DNA of 64,000 bases from Tetrahymena thermophila SB210 (GCF_000189635.1 NW_002476326.1:62001-126000); one strand, 5' to 3'; positions 39,310-51,322 are shown, numbered from the stretch's first letter. The notes: generated from the sequence alone by a model not told the origin. Translations and numbers: made by a program.

Positions 39310-41316
39310 ATGGTAGATTCGGTAGGCCCAAGCGGCAAGTATAGTTTCACTGAAGATGAATTAAAAAATATAAATCCTAAAACAGCTTATAATATCAACA
39401 TAGGTAATATTTTCTTAGTATTTGTTTAGTATCATATCTTATTTATTTATAATAAATTCAGGCGTTCTTGGACATATTGATAGTGGTAAAACTAGTTTAT
39501 CTAAGGCTTTAAGTGTAGTTACTTCAACAGCATCTATGGATAAAAATCCTTAAAGTTAAGAAAGAGGAATAACATTAGATTTAGGATTTTCTGCATTTTT
39601 TACTAAAACACCATAACGATTAAAAGAATAATTGAAATTAGATTATTTATAATTCACTTTAGTTGATTGCCCTGGTCACGCATCTCTAATTAAAACAATC
39701 ATTGGAGGAGCTTCTATTATAGATATTATGTTTCTCGTTATTGATATAAATAAAGGAATCTAAACTTAGACTGCTGAATGTCTAGTAATAGGTAATACTT
39801 TACTATTTTTTATTATAAATTTTAAATTTCTTTAAGTAAACTAAAGTTTTTCCTTCTCTTCTTTTAATGTTATCAAATAAAAATTGGTTAAATTCTTAAA
39901 AGTTAAAATAATTTTATAAATTAAATTAATAAATATAGGAGAACTACTGATGCAAAAGATGATAGTTGTATTGAACAAAATTGATATGATTCCAGAAGAT
40001 AAAAGAGCTGAAACTATTAGTAAGAAAATGGAATAATTAAGAAAAGTATTTTCGAAGACAAAGTTTGGAGCAAGTGTTCCAATGATTCCAATTGCTGCAT
40101 CCTAAGGAGCAATTGATGGATAATCATTACATATAGAGAATTTGATAGATTGTTTGCTTGGTGAAATAGAGATTCCTTAAAGATAAAAGGATGGACCATT
40201 TTTTTTCTTAATCGATCACTGCTTTCCTATTAAAGGAAAAGGAAGTGTTGTGACTGGAACAGTTATTTAAGGCTAGCATAAAGCAGGTGATGAAGTAGAA
40301 TTCCCTCTCATAAAAGAAGTTAAAAAATCAAAGCAAATTTAAATGTTTAAAAAACCAGTAGAAAGTATTATTTAAGGAGATAGAGCAGGTATTTTATTTA
40401 CATAGTTGGATAATACTTTAATTGAAAGAGGTATAGCATGCACTCCTGGCATAATTCAATTCATCTCATATGCAATTATTCCAGTAAAAGATTTGATTGT
40501 AAATATAACTTGTTAATTTCATCATTTTTTAAAAATAAGGTAAACAAAGTTAATTATTTCAAATATCCCATCTCGTCAAAAGGAAAATTTCATGTTACTA
40601 CCGGTCATTAAACTTTAATGGCTTCTATAAAGTTATTTAAGGTTTAGATTACTTAAGAAGAGCTTTTGATTTTAGAAAGTACAAAGCAGAATATTAATTT
40701 CTAGACTGATAAAAATAAAAAAGATACATTCAACTTTGATTTTAATAAAGAATATGAGTATGTTGAAAACTATGATGACTATCTTAAAGTTAAAAAACCT
40801 AATGAGTGCCTTTTTGCTTTATTAGAATTTGAGAAGCCAGTTTGTGCTTCAAATGGAACTCTTTTTATCTGCTCAAAGTTTGATACTGATATTACTGCTA
40901 ATATATGCAGAATAGGATTCTATGGAAATTTAATTACATAATTAACATAAGAAGAATTAAAAAACAAAAAACTTAAAATTTTTAGAGAGAAACTTAGAGA
41001 AGGTATCATCGAAAAAGTTAGTGATGACTACTCTGTTATAATAAAAGACATGTTTAAAAAAGAAACAAAAATTGAAGTGTATGTTAATAAGCCTATTGAG
41101 ATATCCTTAACTAAAAATGTTGGTAAAATATAAGGAGCCTTTGGTAAAAGCGGTAAAGTAAAAGCCGTTTTCCCTAACGGAGTCTTACACTAACCTATTC
41201 AAGTAAATGCTAATGGAGAAGAGTAGAAATAAAATTAAGATGATATTCTAACAGAAGAAAAATTAGTTGGACAAACTGTTATTTTAAAATACAATAAAAT
41301 TCTTTTCAACAAATGA
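39310..41316 (+). CDS. EEFSEC: Selenocysteine-specific translation elongation factor (eEFSec/SelB)
   Basis: GTPase that delivers Sec-tRNA to UGA codons marked by a SECIS element. Three GT...AG introns (39404-39461, 39792-39938, 40484-40539) give 581 residues, close to the human length. G1 is GHIDSGKT (35-42), with the Ile that separates eEFSec from EF-Tu-like GTPases; then ERGITLDLGF, DCPGH (100-104) and NKID (154-157). The following beta-barrels show the family blocks DHCFPIKGKGSVVTGTVIQG, QGDRAGILFTQ, ERGIACTPG, KGKFHVTTGHQTLMAS and LLEFEKPVCASNGTLFICSK. The C-terminal domain IV, specific for Sec incorporation, has DDYSVIIKDMFKKETKIEVY and GAFGKSGKVKAVFPNGVL. No key element is missing. The gene implies that UGA, the only stop here, is also read as Sec in selected mRNAs. 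Confidence 0.96.
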
Positions 41317-42153
41317 TTTTATCTTTATACTTTAAAAAAAATATTTAAAATAAATTGCAAACACGAATTTTCTTAAAATAGTAAAAAATTTTATTTAACA
41401 AATTTAAAAATTATCAACCAACTTTTTTAAATCTAAGTAAAGTAATTCATGTTTGTTTTCTAGTTTTAGTAACTATCCTAATAACTATTTGAAAATTCTA
41501 TTTTAAGTATTTCAATATTTATTACAATTATAAATGAAAAATGTATTTTAATTCATTTATAATTAATTACAAATGAAAATGTTAATACTATAATTAATGA
41601 TTAAAAAATAAAATCAATGTCTTAAACCCTATTTTTCTAGAAGGAAAATAGCACACAAAATATGCTTCAAAAATAATCTGTTATCTAATAATGTAAAAAC
41701 ATATCAATCAGAATGTCAATTTAAATAGTGTTTTAAATATTATCAAAATAAATTTAACAGCTTGAAGATTCTGACTTAAAAAGCTCAAATATTAATTACA
41801 TTTGCAAATGAAAATATGAATTTCATTGTAAAATTAATATAAGCAATTTATTTTTCATCAATCATATTTTTTATAAATTCGAGAAATTGTTATCATATCA
41901 ATGATATTCTTCACATGTTTTCTGATTATTTTATTCACTTAGTTAATTAAAAAACTCATAATTTATTTAATTTGTTAGAAAAAATAAATTTGTGGATGTA
42001 TTTGGTTAATTCTAACAAATAAATCTTGTTTATTTATTCGTTCAAAGTCAAATTTTTCGTCTTTTTTTTCAATAATATATTTATTTTTTTTGATTGCTAG
42101 ATATTATTTTTATTATTATATTAAAGAGAAAGATAGATAAATATCAAAAAAAA
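41317..42153. other. Intergenic spacer
   Basis: AT-rich spacer between the eEFSec and P450 genes, both on the plus strand. I see no gene or repeat of note. Confidence 0.6.
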
Positions 42154-43864
42154 ATGAAGATAAATTTAGATAAAATCATTCATTTTACTAAAAGAGATAA
42201 AATATTTCAATAGGGTATCTTTACTTTGATAGTTATAGTCCTTACAGTGACTATAATATCTTTAATTATTAAAAGAAGGCGAGCAAATAAAGCTAAATCA
42301 ATGCCCATTTAACATAACAGTCAACCTAAAGAAGTTTAAACTTGTGAATAAATGATGAAATAATTAGAAAATAATGGATTTATTAGACTTAAAAGCTATC
42401 GCCCATTTTAAGAAGAAGACTTATTCAAATACGATGATGAGCTTTACTCTGTTAAGCAATTTAAAAGCAGGTATCCGAATGCAAAAGGTTTTATTTGCTA
42501 TTCAGATAGTAGCCAGAAAGTACCATATAATTATATTGGAATTTGTGATGCAGATTTAATTCATGAGTTTATGGTAGAGAAAGAAAAATATTATGAAAGA
42601 GATGTAACACTTTCTTATGTAGCAAGGATTCTCGGAGATAGCTTACTATTTAATCTTTCAGATATATGGAGAATGAAGCGCAAAGTTTATGGATAGATGT
42701 TCCATTTTTATTAATATCATCAGCTTGTGAAGTTGGTGAGAGAAATAACTACAAAAAATTCTTATATAATAGACATGAATTCTTAAAAGCCTGTATAGCT
42801 AATATCTCACTTTGAAGATATTCTAGGAGAATGGTCTCTTCATCTATTTTTCGGATATAATGCTAGCTAATATGATTTACAATCTAAATTAAAAGCAGCT
42901 TATAACAATGCTCGCTCTGCCATACTCCTTTTACAGCCCCAAAATATAATAAACTGTCTTGACCCTTTAAAGGAAGTCCTCCTTGAATATCTATACATCA
43001 CTTCTGATTAGATAAAAAGCGATCCTGATTACTAAAGCAAACCTTAAAATAACATCACATGGTATAAAATTTAAAAATTAATTAAAAACAATAAAATAAA
43101 TGTTTTTTTTAGTTAGTTATTCATTCATTCATTCATTTTACTTACTAATAATTTTTTTGAAATTTAAAAACAGGTTTTTGCTAAATAGCAAAGAAGTTTA
43201 ATGGAACAAAGATTTCCTTGATTAAATTTGCTAAGATATTATCATCTTTTTCTTCGCTGGAAGAGATACGATGGCTCATACTCTTTAAATGATGTTTTAT
43301 TATTTATGTATTTACCCTGAATATAAAAAGAAGATAGACGAAGAAATAAATAGCCTAAACGGAGATTATTCTGTTTAAAATATTTCAAATTTAAATTATT
43401 TAGAAGCTGTTTTAAAAGAAACTCTTAGACACTATGGACCAACAACTACAATTTTACCTAAAGTTGTCATGGAAAGACATTCCTTTATGAACGATAAAGT
43501 ATTCTTAGAAGAAGGAACAATTGTTTCTTTGGCAATCCAAGAGCTTAATTATGATCCACAACATTATGAAAATCCCTTTAAGTTTTATCCCGAGAGATGG
43601 TTTGACGAAAACTTAAAACAGAAGGAGAAGAAAATTTTCATGCCTTTCTCATATGGCTCCCATAAGTGTATAGGAGATAAGTTGGCACTACCAGTGATGA
43701 AAATGCTATATATAACTCTGAATGAATATTTTTCAATAGACATTGATCCTAGCTTCAAATTAAAGCTTGTTGCCCTAATATAATATACTCCTTCTACTTA
43801 AATACCTTTTCTAATTACTAAAAAAAAAAATATTTAAAGCAATAACGAAGTGTATTTTTCGTGA
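42154..43864 (+). CDS. Cytochrome P450 monooxygenase
   Basis: Heme-thiolate monooxygenase, probably anchored in the ER. Two exons separated by a 112-nt intron (43062-43173) encode 532 residues. Residues 21-38 form an N-terminal membrane anchor (GIFTLIVIVLTVTIISLI) followed by Lys/Arg. The I-helix oxygen-binding motif is FFFAGRDTMAHTL (about 328-340), the K-helix ExxR is KETLRHYG, the PERF-like region is FYPERWFDE and the heme loop is FSYGSHKCIGDKLAL with the proximal ligand Cys468. His replaces the usual Arg two residues before that Cys. All core elements are present, so the enzyme should be active. The substrate is unknown; ciliate P450s are diverse and several are linked to detoxification or sterol-like metabolism. 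The intron carries a (CATT)n run. Confidence 0.95.
43121..43139. repeat. (CATT)n microsatellite in the P450 intron
   Basis: Four to five copies of ATTC/CATT inside the single intron of the P450 gene. Confidence 0.85.
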
Positions 43865-44126
43865 TTGATTAAATATTAAATAAAAAATAATTAAATGATT
43901 TATTTGTTTATTGTGCTAGCATAGCTATCTATGATTATAAGTCCATTAAATTAGATAAATTAAATGAGAGAAATTACTATGACAGAAAAAATATTTTCAT
44001 TTTGTATCAAAATTAAATTAATGAGTGATTTAATTAATTAAATTGTGATTATAACTAATATATATATGTATGTACATTAATAATATTACTTACTTACTTT
44101 TTTATAAATTTATCAACTAATATTTA

Positions 44127-45260
44127 ATGAATTTTGAAAATTACACTTACATATTTTATGTCAACACTTAAATTAGAATATATCATAAGCCATTAAAAGA
44201 AATAGAAGATGAAGTGAAATAGGCTCTTTTGGAAAACCCAAATGACGTAGAGCATTTAATAATATTTGATCAAATTCTCTTTAAATACCATCTTGATTAT
44301 ACTGCTGCTATTAAAGTTATAAAATAAGTTCTCTAAATCTAAGCAGATTGCATAGATGGGCGTATAGATTTGATACAAATAATACTAGATTTTAAACTGA
44401 GCTCATATGAAGATTGTTTTTAATTATTAGAAGAGTGCATGCGAATTGATCCTTCGTATTGGCGAATTTATTTTACGAAAATAAGGATTTTAGATAATAT
44501 TGGAGATGATGATGAAAAAGTAATGAAAGAAGTTGACAGATGCATGAAACTATATCCTTAAAATAAATATTTTATTATTTATAATGCATAAATTTTATCA
44601 GAGCAAACAGATAAAAGAGAGTAGGTGCAGTGCCTGCTTGATCCCTATAAAAATAGCACAGAGTTAGATTTTGATTTGCTAAGAAGAATCTCTTATGCTT
44701 ATGGAAACTTAAAATAAGGAAAAGAAGCTATTGAATACATAAAACAAGCTATTAAATTTAATTAAAATTCATACATAGCATATAATGAATTTGGATATTT
44801 AGAAAGGTCAGTTAATAATAATAATTACACTTGCTTGGAATATTGCTTAGTTTCCTTAAAGCTCAATCCTAGGTATACTTTTACTTTAAATAACTTAGCA
44901 GCTACTTTCAAAATTCTAAACAAATAATAAGAGTGCATAAAATGCTAGAAGAAAGCATTGCAGCTAAAGAGTAATCCTTTTTCATATCATTAACTTGTGT
45001 ACGATTTTTATGAAATGCAAAGCATAGATGAAGCTAAATACTATTCTTATAAAAGTGTTCAAAAATTCTAATAAGATAAGTCAAGCAATTTTCTATTACA
45101 AAAAATAAACAGAAAATAATTCAGTAATACAATTTTAGATTATGAAGAATAAGAATTATAAGGTATAAAATGTCTTAATTTTAAAGTGGAAAATCTATAA
45201 CAAGAAGAAGACTATGTGGAAACTTCAATAACATAAAATGAAGTTTACGAGGATGATTGA
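44127..45260 (+). CDS. TPR-like helical repeat protein, TPR-1
   Basis: Intronless, 377 residues, TGA stop. The protein is a chain of helix-turn-helix units with TPR-type spacing and motifs (EEVKQALLENPNDVEHLIIF-like first unit; AIEYIKQAIKFNQNSYIAYN; LEYCLVSLKLNPRYTFTLNN; CIKCQKKALQLKSNP). TPRs bind other proteins. It is the diverged founder-like copy of a family with two close members at 52425 and 56127: the blocks DPSYWRIYFTKI, LLRRISYAY and NLAATFK line up with NSNYWRTYF-like, LMRRLSYF and NNIAYTYQ blocks there. An acidic tail ends the protein (QNEVYEDD). It lies 5' of the GZ genes on the same strand. The partner is unknown; genomic pairing with GZ genes suggests one. Confidence 0.85.
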
Positions 45261-45491
45261 AAAAAAAAATATAATAAACTCTTAAAATTACTACACTAAA
45301 ATAATTATTAATCTTTTTTATATTACACATAAAATAGAATGTTACTTATAAATATTTAAATTTTAAACAGATAAATGTTAAAAGAATAAATTGGATGTGT
45401 ATGTGGTCTTTAATTAATTATTCATTTATTTTGTTTTGCAAAAAACTTAAAAAACAAGAATTAATTATTAAAAAAAAATTTTAAGTGGATT

Positions 45492-45944
45492 ATGCTAAAT
45501 TAATTAAAAGAATAATAGATAGCAGAAATAAAAAACTTTACCAAAAGATTAGAAAAGGCTCTCAATAAAATATTCAAAAAATAAAATTTTTATTTAACGG
45601 CTAGCAAAATATAAGATGCTTGTATACAATCTGTCTATCAATAAATATAAATTAATAAAAATGAAAAATACTTTGCATCATTTCTAAATAAGTAAGAATT
45701 TATATTCTAAAAAAATAGCATTCAGAATTTAGAAAAAGAAATAGATTAGAAAATTTCTTTGTTATAAAGGTATAAATTTTATATAAATTATTATTAAAAG
45801 CAGGCTATCTAAGTTATTTTAAATATTTTAAAAGTGAATAAGACTATTTTGATGCAAGGTTAGATCTTATAAATATTATGCTCCTATTTTAGGTTTGTAA
45901 ATTAGATTAATAAAATCATTTGTTATAGGAGTGTTTTTATTTGA
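45492..45944 (+). CDS. Small Lys/Gln-rich hypothetical protein
   Basis: A 150-codon frame from MLNQLKEQQIAEIKNFTKRL to TGA with TAA/TAG as Gln. It is rich in K, Q, N and I and looks helical (IQNLEKEIDQKISLLQRY). A GTATAA...AAAAG stretch near 45770-45800 could be a short intron. No domain recognised. It sits between TPR-1 and GZ-1. It could equally be a decayed remnant of another duplicated gene. Confidence 0.4.
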
Positions 45945-47103
45945 CAAAATTTATCTTTAAGTATAATGAGAATGAAAAAATAAGTTTGAAATTTTTGAAA
46001 TTAATTGAAAAAAAAGATTTACATTTTAATTTAATTAAAATATAACTTAAACAACTTAAAAAAGCAAGATCAAGTCTTTAAATCATTAAAACAAGAATTA
46101 AAATCAAATCTACTCAGCTTTTAAATTTATTAAAATCTTGGCTTAAAATTTCAATATTATTAAATTATCTATTTTATCAAATTAAATGAAAATAATTATT
46201 TACCTAAATCATCATATATTAAGTATGGTACTGCTAAATTAAGGTATTTTTCACAAAAAAATGGATATGATTAAGGTAGTTTTTCTAAAAAAAATCTTAA
46301 AATGAATTAAAAAAAAATAAAGTACTTTACTTAAAATTAAAAACAGTCTCAAGATTTTTTAAATATAATCAAGATAGTTGAGTGAGTAAGCGTACTTACT
46401 TATTATATGAGGATATTATAATAATTTTTTTTTTTTTCAAATAATAAAAATTCAAAATTTTTTATTATAAAATCACTAAAATTTAATTTTATGATTTACT
46501 TAAATGACCTCCTTTCTTTTACAAATTTAATTTGATTCATAAGTACATACATAATAAATAATAAAAAATGATATTTTTTATTTAATTTTAAAAATTAATG
46601 GTAATGTACTATTTAAAAGCAATATTAATTTTTTTAATTTGCTAAGTGCAATATTTTACTTACTTTTTTTTATTATTAATTAAATCTTTCATTTATTTTT
46701 GGATCAGAAAAATATCTCAAGATTCTAAAAGAATTTAGAAAATACAGAATATTTTAAAAATTTATTAAACTAAAAGATTTGATTTAAATTTATCTGAATG
46801 AGACAAATTTTTTGAGTAATAATCTAAAAATAAAAAATTAATAAAATTAAAAATTGCTTGAATTAAATGAAATAGCTATGAAATAGATGATGTCATATAT
46901 TAAAGATAGATAAATAATTAATAGACACCTTTACTTAACTTAAATTTATGCTCAAATAAATTTGTTAAATAAAAATATTTTATTTTTTATTAAATTCAAG
47001 ATTTTTGTTATTGAAAAAGATTCACAATATTTTTTATAATATTTAATGAATATAAAATAAAAAAAATCATACAAAATTACTAAATTTATTAATTATTTCA
47101 TAA
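45945..47103. other. Spacer upstream of GZ-1
   Basis: AT-rich. The last 400 bases or so (46680-47100) resemble the DNA just upstream of GZ-2 (49310-49730) and, more weakly, of GZ-3 (53770-54338), including a shared ATTTAGAAAATACA-like block and a block near GACAAATTTT. The promoters were therefore duplicated with the genes. No other gene is seen. Confidence 0.55.
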
Positions 47104-48444
47104 ATGGATAAAATTGAAGACAAAAAAAAAATAAAATATACAAAAAATTTGAAAGTTCCTCCTTACAATTTGTAAAATGATGGTAAATATTACAACGATA
47201 CATTAAAATTCAATGCGCACTAGGGTCATGGGTTTGCAGCTGAACAAGCGAACAATCTGGTTGATTAATATAAAGGAGATAAAGCTGTTGTACTTAATGA
47301 GAATGTGAAAAACGGACCTGATAGAATTGTAAATGGAGTTTAGATACAAACTAAATATTGCAAGAATGCTTAAACTGCTGTTTAAAACTGCTTTAAAGAT
47401 GGTAAATTTAAATATAGTGGTTAATAAATTGAAGTTCCTCCTGAATAATATGACGAGGTGGTACGATTGTTTGAAAAAAGGGGAATAAAAAATGCTATAA
47501 TCAGAAAGGGACATGTCAGCTATAAAGTAGCTAAAAATATTGCTAAGTTTGGTACTATTGAAGGTCTTACCTATGATGTTGTTACTGGTATAAATATAGG
47601 TATTAATGCTTTTGGTATTAGTGCTTTATTCAGTTTTGCTTTTACTAAATGGAATGGAGGGAGTACAGAAGAATGTGTTAAAAATGCTTTATAAACATCT
47701 TCATAAATTTTTGGAATGAATGTTGTGTCACATGTATTTTCTCAATAATTCGCTAGATCTAGTTTAAACGGTTTTGCTCATTAATCGACACTAAATGTAT
47801 TGTAAAAGGTCTTAACTAAAGATTAATTTGCTACATTTGCTAATAGCTTTAGAGACGAGGGTGCTAAGAAAATTTATGGTGCTGCTGCTTAACAAAATGT
47901 TGCTAAAATGGTGAAAGGTTAAGCTGTCTTTGCTGCTGGTATCTTAGTCCTTTAAACAGGTTGGGATGTAATAAGTGTAACAAGAGGGAAAATATCTGGA
48001 AAATAGCTTGCTAAAAATTTTTTCAGTAACCTTGGTAGCGCTGGAGGTGGTCTTGCTTGTGCAGTGTATGGAACTTGTATAGCAGGACCTGTTGGAGGTT
48101 TAATCGGGGGAATAGTAGGTGGAATAATTTCTTAATTTGCCGTTAAAAAAGTACTTGATTAAATTACTCCTGATGATCTAGATGAGATGGCAGAAATTTT
48201 AAATAATTAAATTATAAAACTTTAGAAAGAAGAATATTTGCTTACTGAATAAGAGTTTAATGAAGTTCTAAATAAAATTAAATCATAAATAAACAAAGAT
48301 TTCCTTCAAAATATGTTTGAAAGCTCAGATAGATAATAATATGCTAAAAAAAAATTAAAAGATTATTTCTAATAGGCTTTAAAAAATAGACCAAAGGTTA
48401 AAGTAAATGAAGAAATTAATAATTATTTTAAAAATGAAGGATGA
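47104..48444 (+). CDS. GZ family member 1: QxK-motif N-terminal domain plus glycine-rich hydrophobic C-terminal part
   Basis: Unrecognised family, 446 residues, intronless. Residues 1-110: GHGFAAEQANNLVDQ (Glu47), KAVVLNENV, NGPDRIVNG (Asp73), then IQTKYC (Gln82-x-Lys84). This is the order of a PD-(D/E)xK-like active site in its QxK variant. A linker follows (IEVPPEQYDEVV, IIRKGHVSYKVAKNIAKFG). Residues about 155-182 are hydrophobic (GINIGINAFGISALFSFAF). The block EGAKKIYGAAAQQNVAKMV leads to a glycine-zipper-like segment at about 318-345 (AGPVGGLIGGIVGGII) and a helical tail with DQITPDDLDEMAEIL and MFESSDRQQYAKK. Such segments commonly insert in or span membranes. Two paralogs lie downstream. 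The overall look is bacterial; I cannot check that. Confidence 0.85.
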
Positions 48445-49732
48445 GATAAATATTCATACACAAATAATAATAAAAATTATATTAGCATTTATTATATATA
48501 TATATGATCAAAAATATTTTTGTGTTTAAAATGAAACTAATATTTATTCAAATTTCAAATATTACTTTTTAGATATTTGATTCTTAAAATAAAAGATTTA
48601 ATCATTTTATTTATTTAAATTACAATATTTATTTCAAATAAATTCTTATTTTTAAAATTTAACTATTTTTTATTAAATCTGATATTGAAATTAAATTACA
48701 AATTGTAATTAATATTTATGAATTATAGAAATATATTTTGGATTTAATTAATATTTAAGGAAATTTATTTTGAATAAATTTAAGAAATTACGAATTATTG
48801 ATATTTATATTATGTATTTATTTATTTGTTTCTCCTTATTAATTTTTAAAATTGAAATATTTTTAGTTCATTGATATATTAAATAAGCCCAGTATAGAAA
48901 ACACTTTTCTCAAGAAAAATCTGGCTTTAATTAAACCATATTGAAAATTTTTTAGAAACCGGCCTTAATATATTGCGGACTTAATAAATAAACCTATACC
49001 TTATAATTTATTAAGAAAATTACACAAAATTATAATTATCTTAAAAATGCTATAAAATACATTTTTTCTATCTTAGCTACTTTTAAAAATGTAAATAAAA
49101 TAATATTTAATAATTTTCCCAAAGGAAGAGGTACATAAATATCTAATATAATAAACTAGACAGCTACACTTTTTAGTGAAAAAACAATATTTCGAGTTCT
49201 TTAATATTGAGATTTTAACTAATTTTTAGTAAAGTGTTTTGTTAATTACAAGCTAGATAGATAGACTTCAATTTTTATAATTTTTGAATAGAATCATTTA
49301 TTTATTTTTTGAATAAGAAAAACATAGTAAGTAATCTTCTAAAAAAATTTAGAAAATACAATATAATTTAAAAATTTGTTTAACTCTTCACTTTGATTAG
49401 AATTTATCTAAATGTGACAAATTTTGTAAGTTAAAATCAAATACTAAAATTTAGAATAGATTTTAATTAATGATAGATAAATAAAATATTATATGGATTT
49501 GATAATAATTATTTTTATTTATTTTTAAGAAATAAAAACATGAAAAGTTTAAAATTTGTAATTAAAATAAATTTAAATAGATTAAAAAATGCTTATATTT
49601 ATTTATTAGTTGATGAAATTCAATAATTTTTGTTATTTAAAAAGACTCACACACAATATTTTTATTATAATTAAACAATATTAAATATCTAAAATCTTAA
49701 TAAATTACTAAATTTATTAATTATTTCATCAA
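48445..49732. other. Spacer between GZ-1 and GZ-2
   Basis: The start (48480-48560) shares the 3'-flank block TATATATGATCAAAAATATT with the other GZ genes. No TPR gene follows GZ-1, unlike the other units. A less AT-rich islet lies at 48885-48985. The last 400 bases or so are a copy of the GZ upstream region. Confidence 0.55.
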
Positions 49733-51322
49733 ATGGAAGACAAAAAAAAACTAAATACAAACAAATTGAAGATTCCTGCTTACAATTTGTAAAATGATAT
49801 TAAATGTTACAACGATACTTTAAAATTCAAAGGACCCTAGGGTCATGGATACGCAGCTGAACGACTGAACAATCTGGTGGATTAATTTAAAGGAAAAAAA
49901 GCTGTTGTTCTTAATGATAATGTGAAAAATGGACCTGATAGAATTTCAAATGGAGTTTATATACAAACAAAATATTGCAATAATGCTTAAGCTACTTTTA
50001 AAAGCTGCTTTCAAGATGGTAAATTTAGATATAGTGGCTAGTAAATTGAAGTTCCTCCAGAATAATATGACTAGGTGGTAAAATTGTTTCAAGATAGGGG
50101 AATAAAAGATGTTACAATAAGAAAGGGACATGTAAGCTATAAAGTAGCTAAAAACATTGCTAAGTCTGGAACTATTGAAGGCCTTACGTATGATACAGTT
50201 ACTGGTATAAAAATGGGTGTTAATACTTTTGGTATTAGTTTCTTATTAACTTTTGCTTGTACTAAATGGAGTGGAGGCAGTACAGAAGAATGTGTCTAAG
50301 AATCTTTGTTAACAGCATTATAAAGTTCTGGAATGACTGCAGTTTCACATATATTGTCTCAACAATTCATTAGATCTAGTTTTAACAGGTTTAATAATTA
50401 AAAGACACTAAATCGATTGAAAAAGCTTTTAAGTAAAGATTAATTGACTTCGCTTGTTAACAAATTCAAAAAGTAGGGTGTGAAGAAAATTTATGCTTAA
50501 CAAAATGTTGCGAAAATGGCGAATATTTAAATTATCAATACTGTAAGTATTTTAGTCGTTTAAACATTTTGGGATGTAATTGAAGTAACTAGAGGAAAAA
50601 TATCTAAAGAGTAGCTTTTAAAAAATTTTATTTGTAACCTCAGTAGTGCAGGAGGTTCTCTTTGTGGTACACTGTATGGAACTTGTTTAGGAGGACCTGT
50701 TGGAGGGTTGATTGGGGGAATAGCAGGAGGATAAGTTGCTTAATATGCTATTAAAAAAATACTTGATAAAATTACTCCTGATCTAGATAAGATGGTAGAA
50801 ATTTTATAAAGCTAAATTTGTAAACTTTAGCAAGAAAAATATTTGCCTACTTAATAAGAGTATAAAGAAATTTTAAATAATATAGAATAGCATTTAAAAA
50901 ATTTTTTTTGTAACCTTGTAAGTGCTGGAGGTGTTTTTGCTTGTTCAGTGTATGTAATTTGTACAGGACCTGTTGGAAGTTTAGTAGGGACAATAGTTAG
51001 AGGATAAGTTACTTAATATATTGTTAAAAAAATACTTGATAAAATTACTCCTGATCTAGATAAGATGGTAGAAATTTTTTAAAGCTAAATTTGTTAACTT
51101 TAGCAAGAAGAATATTTGCTTACATAATAAGAGTATGAAGAAATTTTAAATAAAATTAGTTTAGAAATAAAAGAAGATTTCTTTAAAAGCATGTTTGAAA
51201 GCTCAGATAGATAATTATATGCTAAAAAGAAGGTAAAACCTTATTTCTAACAGGCTTTAAAAAATAGACCTAAAATTTAAGTAAATGAAGAAATAAATAA
51301 ATATTTAAAATTTAAATTATGA
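49733..51322 (+). CDS. GZ family member 2, with internal duplication of the glycine-rich module
   Basis: Intact intronless frame of 529 residues, TGA stop. It matches GZ-1 and GZ-3 from the start: GHGYAAERLNNLVDQ, NGPDRISNG, IQTKYC, IRKGHVSYKVAKNIAKSG. The EGAKKIYGAAAQQ block is shortened (GVKKIYAQQNVAKMA). After the first glycine-rich segment (GGPVGGLIGGIAGG) and ITPDLDKMVEI, the same module occurs again (SAGGVFACSVYVICTGPVGS, then ITPDLDKMVEI), followed by the normal tail (MFESSDRQLYAKKK). The second glycine segment has lost several glycines. Despite about 85 extra residues and many substitutions there is no TGA in frame, so the copy seems to be kept by selection or the duplication is recent. 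Confidence 0.83.
50624..51150 (+). repeat. Internal tandem duplication inside GZ-2
   Basis: Two direct copies of about 265 bases: 50624-50890 and about 50896-51150. Each encodes NF(I/F)CNL..SAGG, a glycine-rich hydrophobic segment, KKILDKITPDLDKMVEI and QSQIC.LQQE. The copies differ mostly in the glycine-rich part. Confidence 0.85.

Noticed and set aside
47203-50131. Minus-strand frames opposite GZ-1 and GZ-2
   Set aside because: They mirror the conserved GZ coding frame and are themselves similar only because the plus-strand genes are paralogous.
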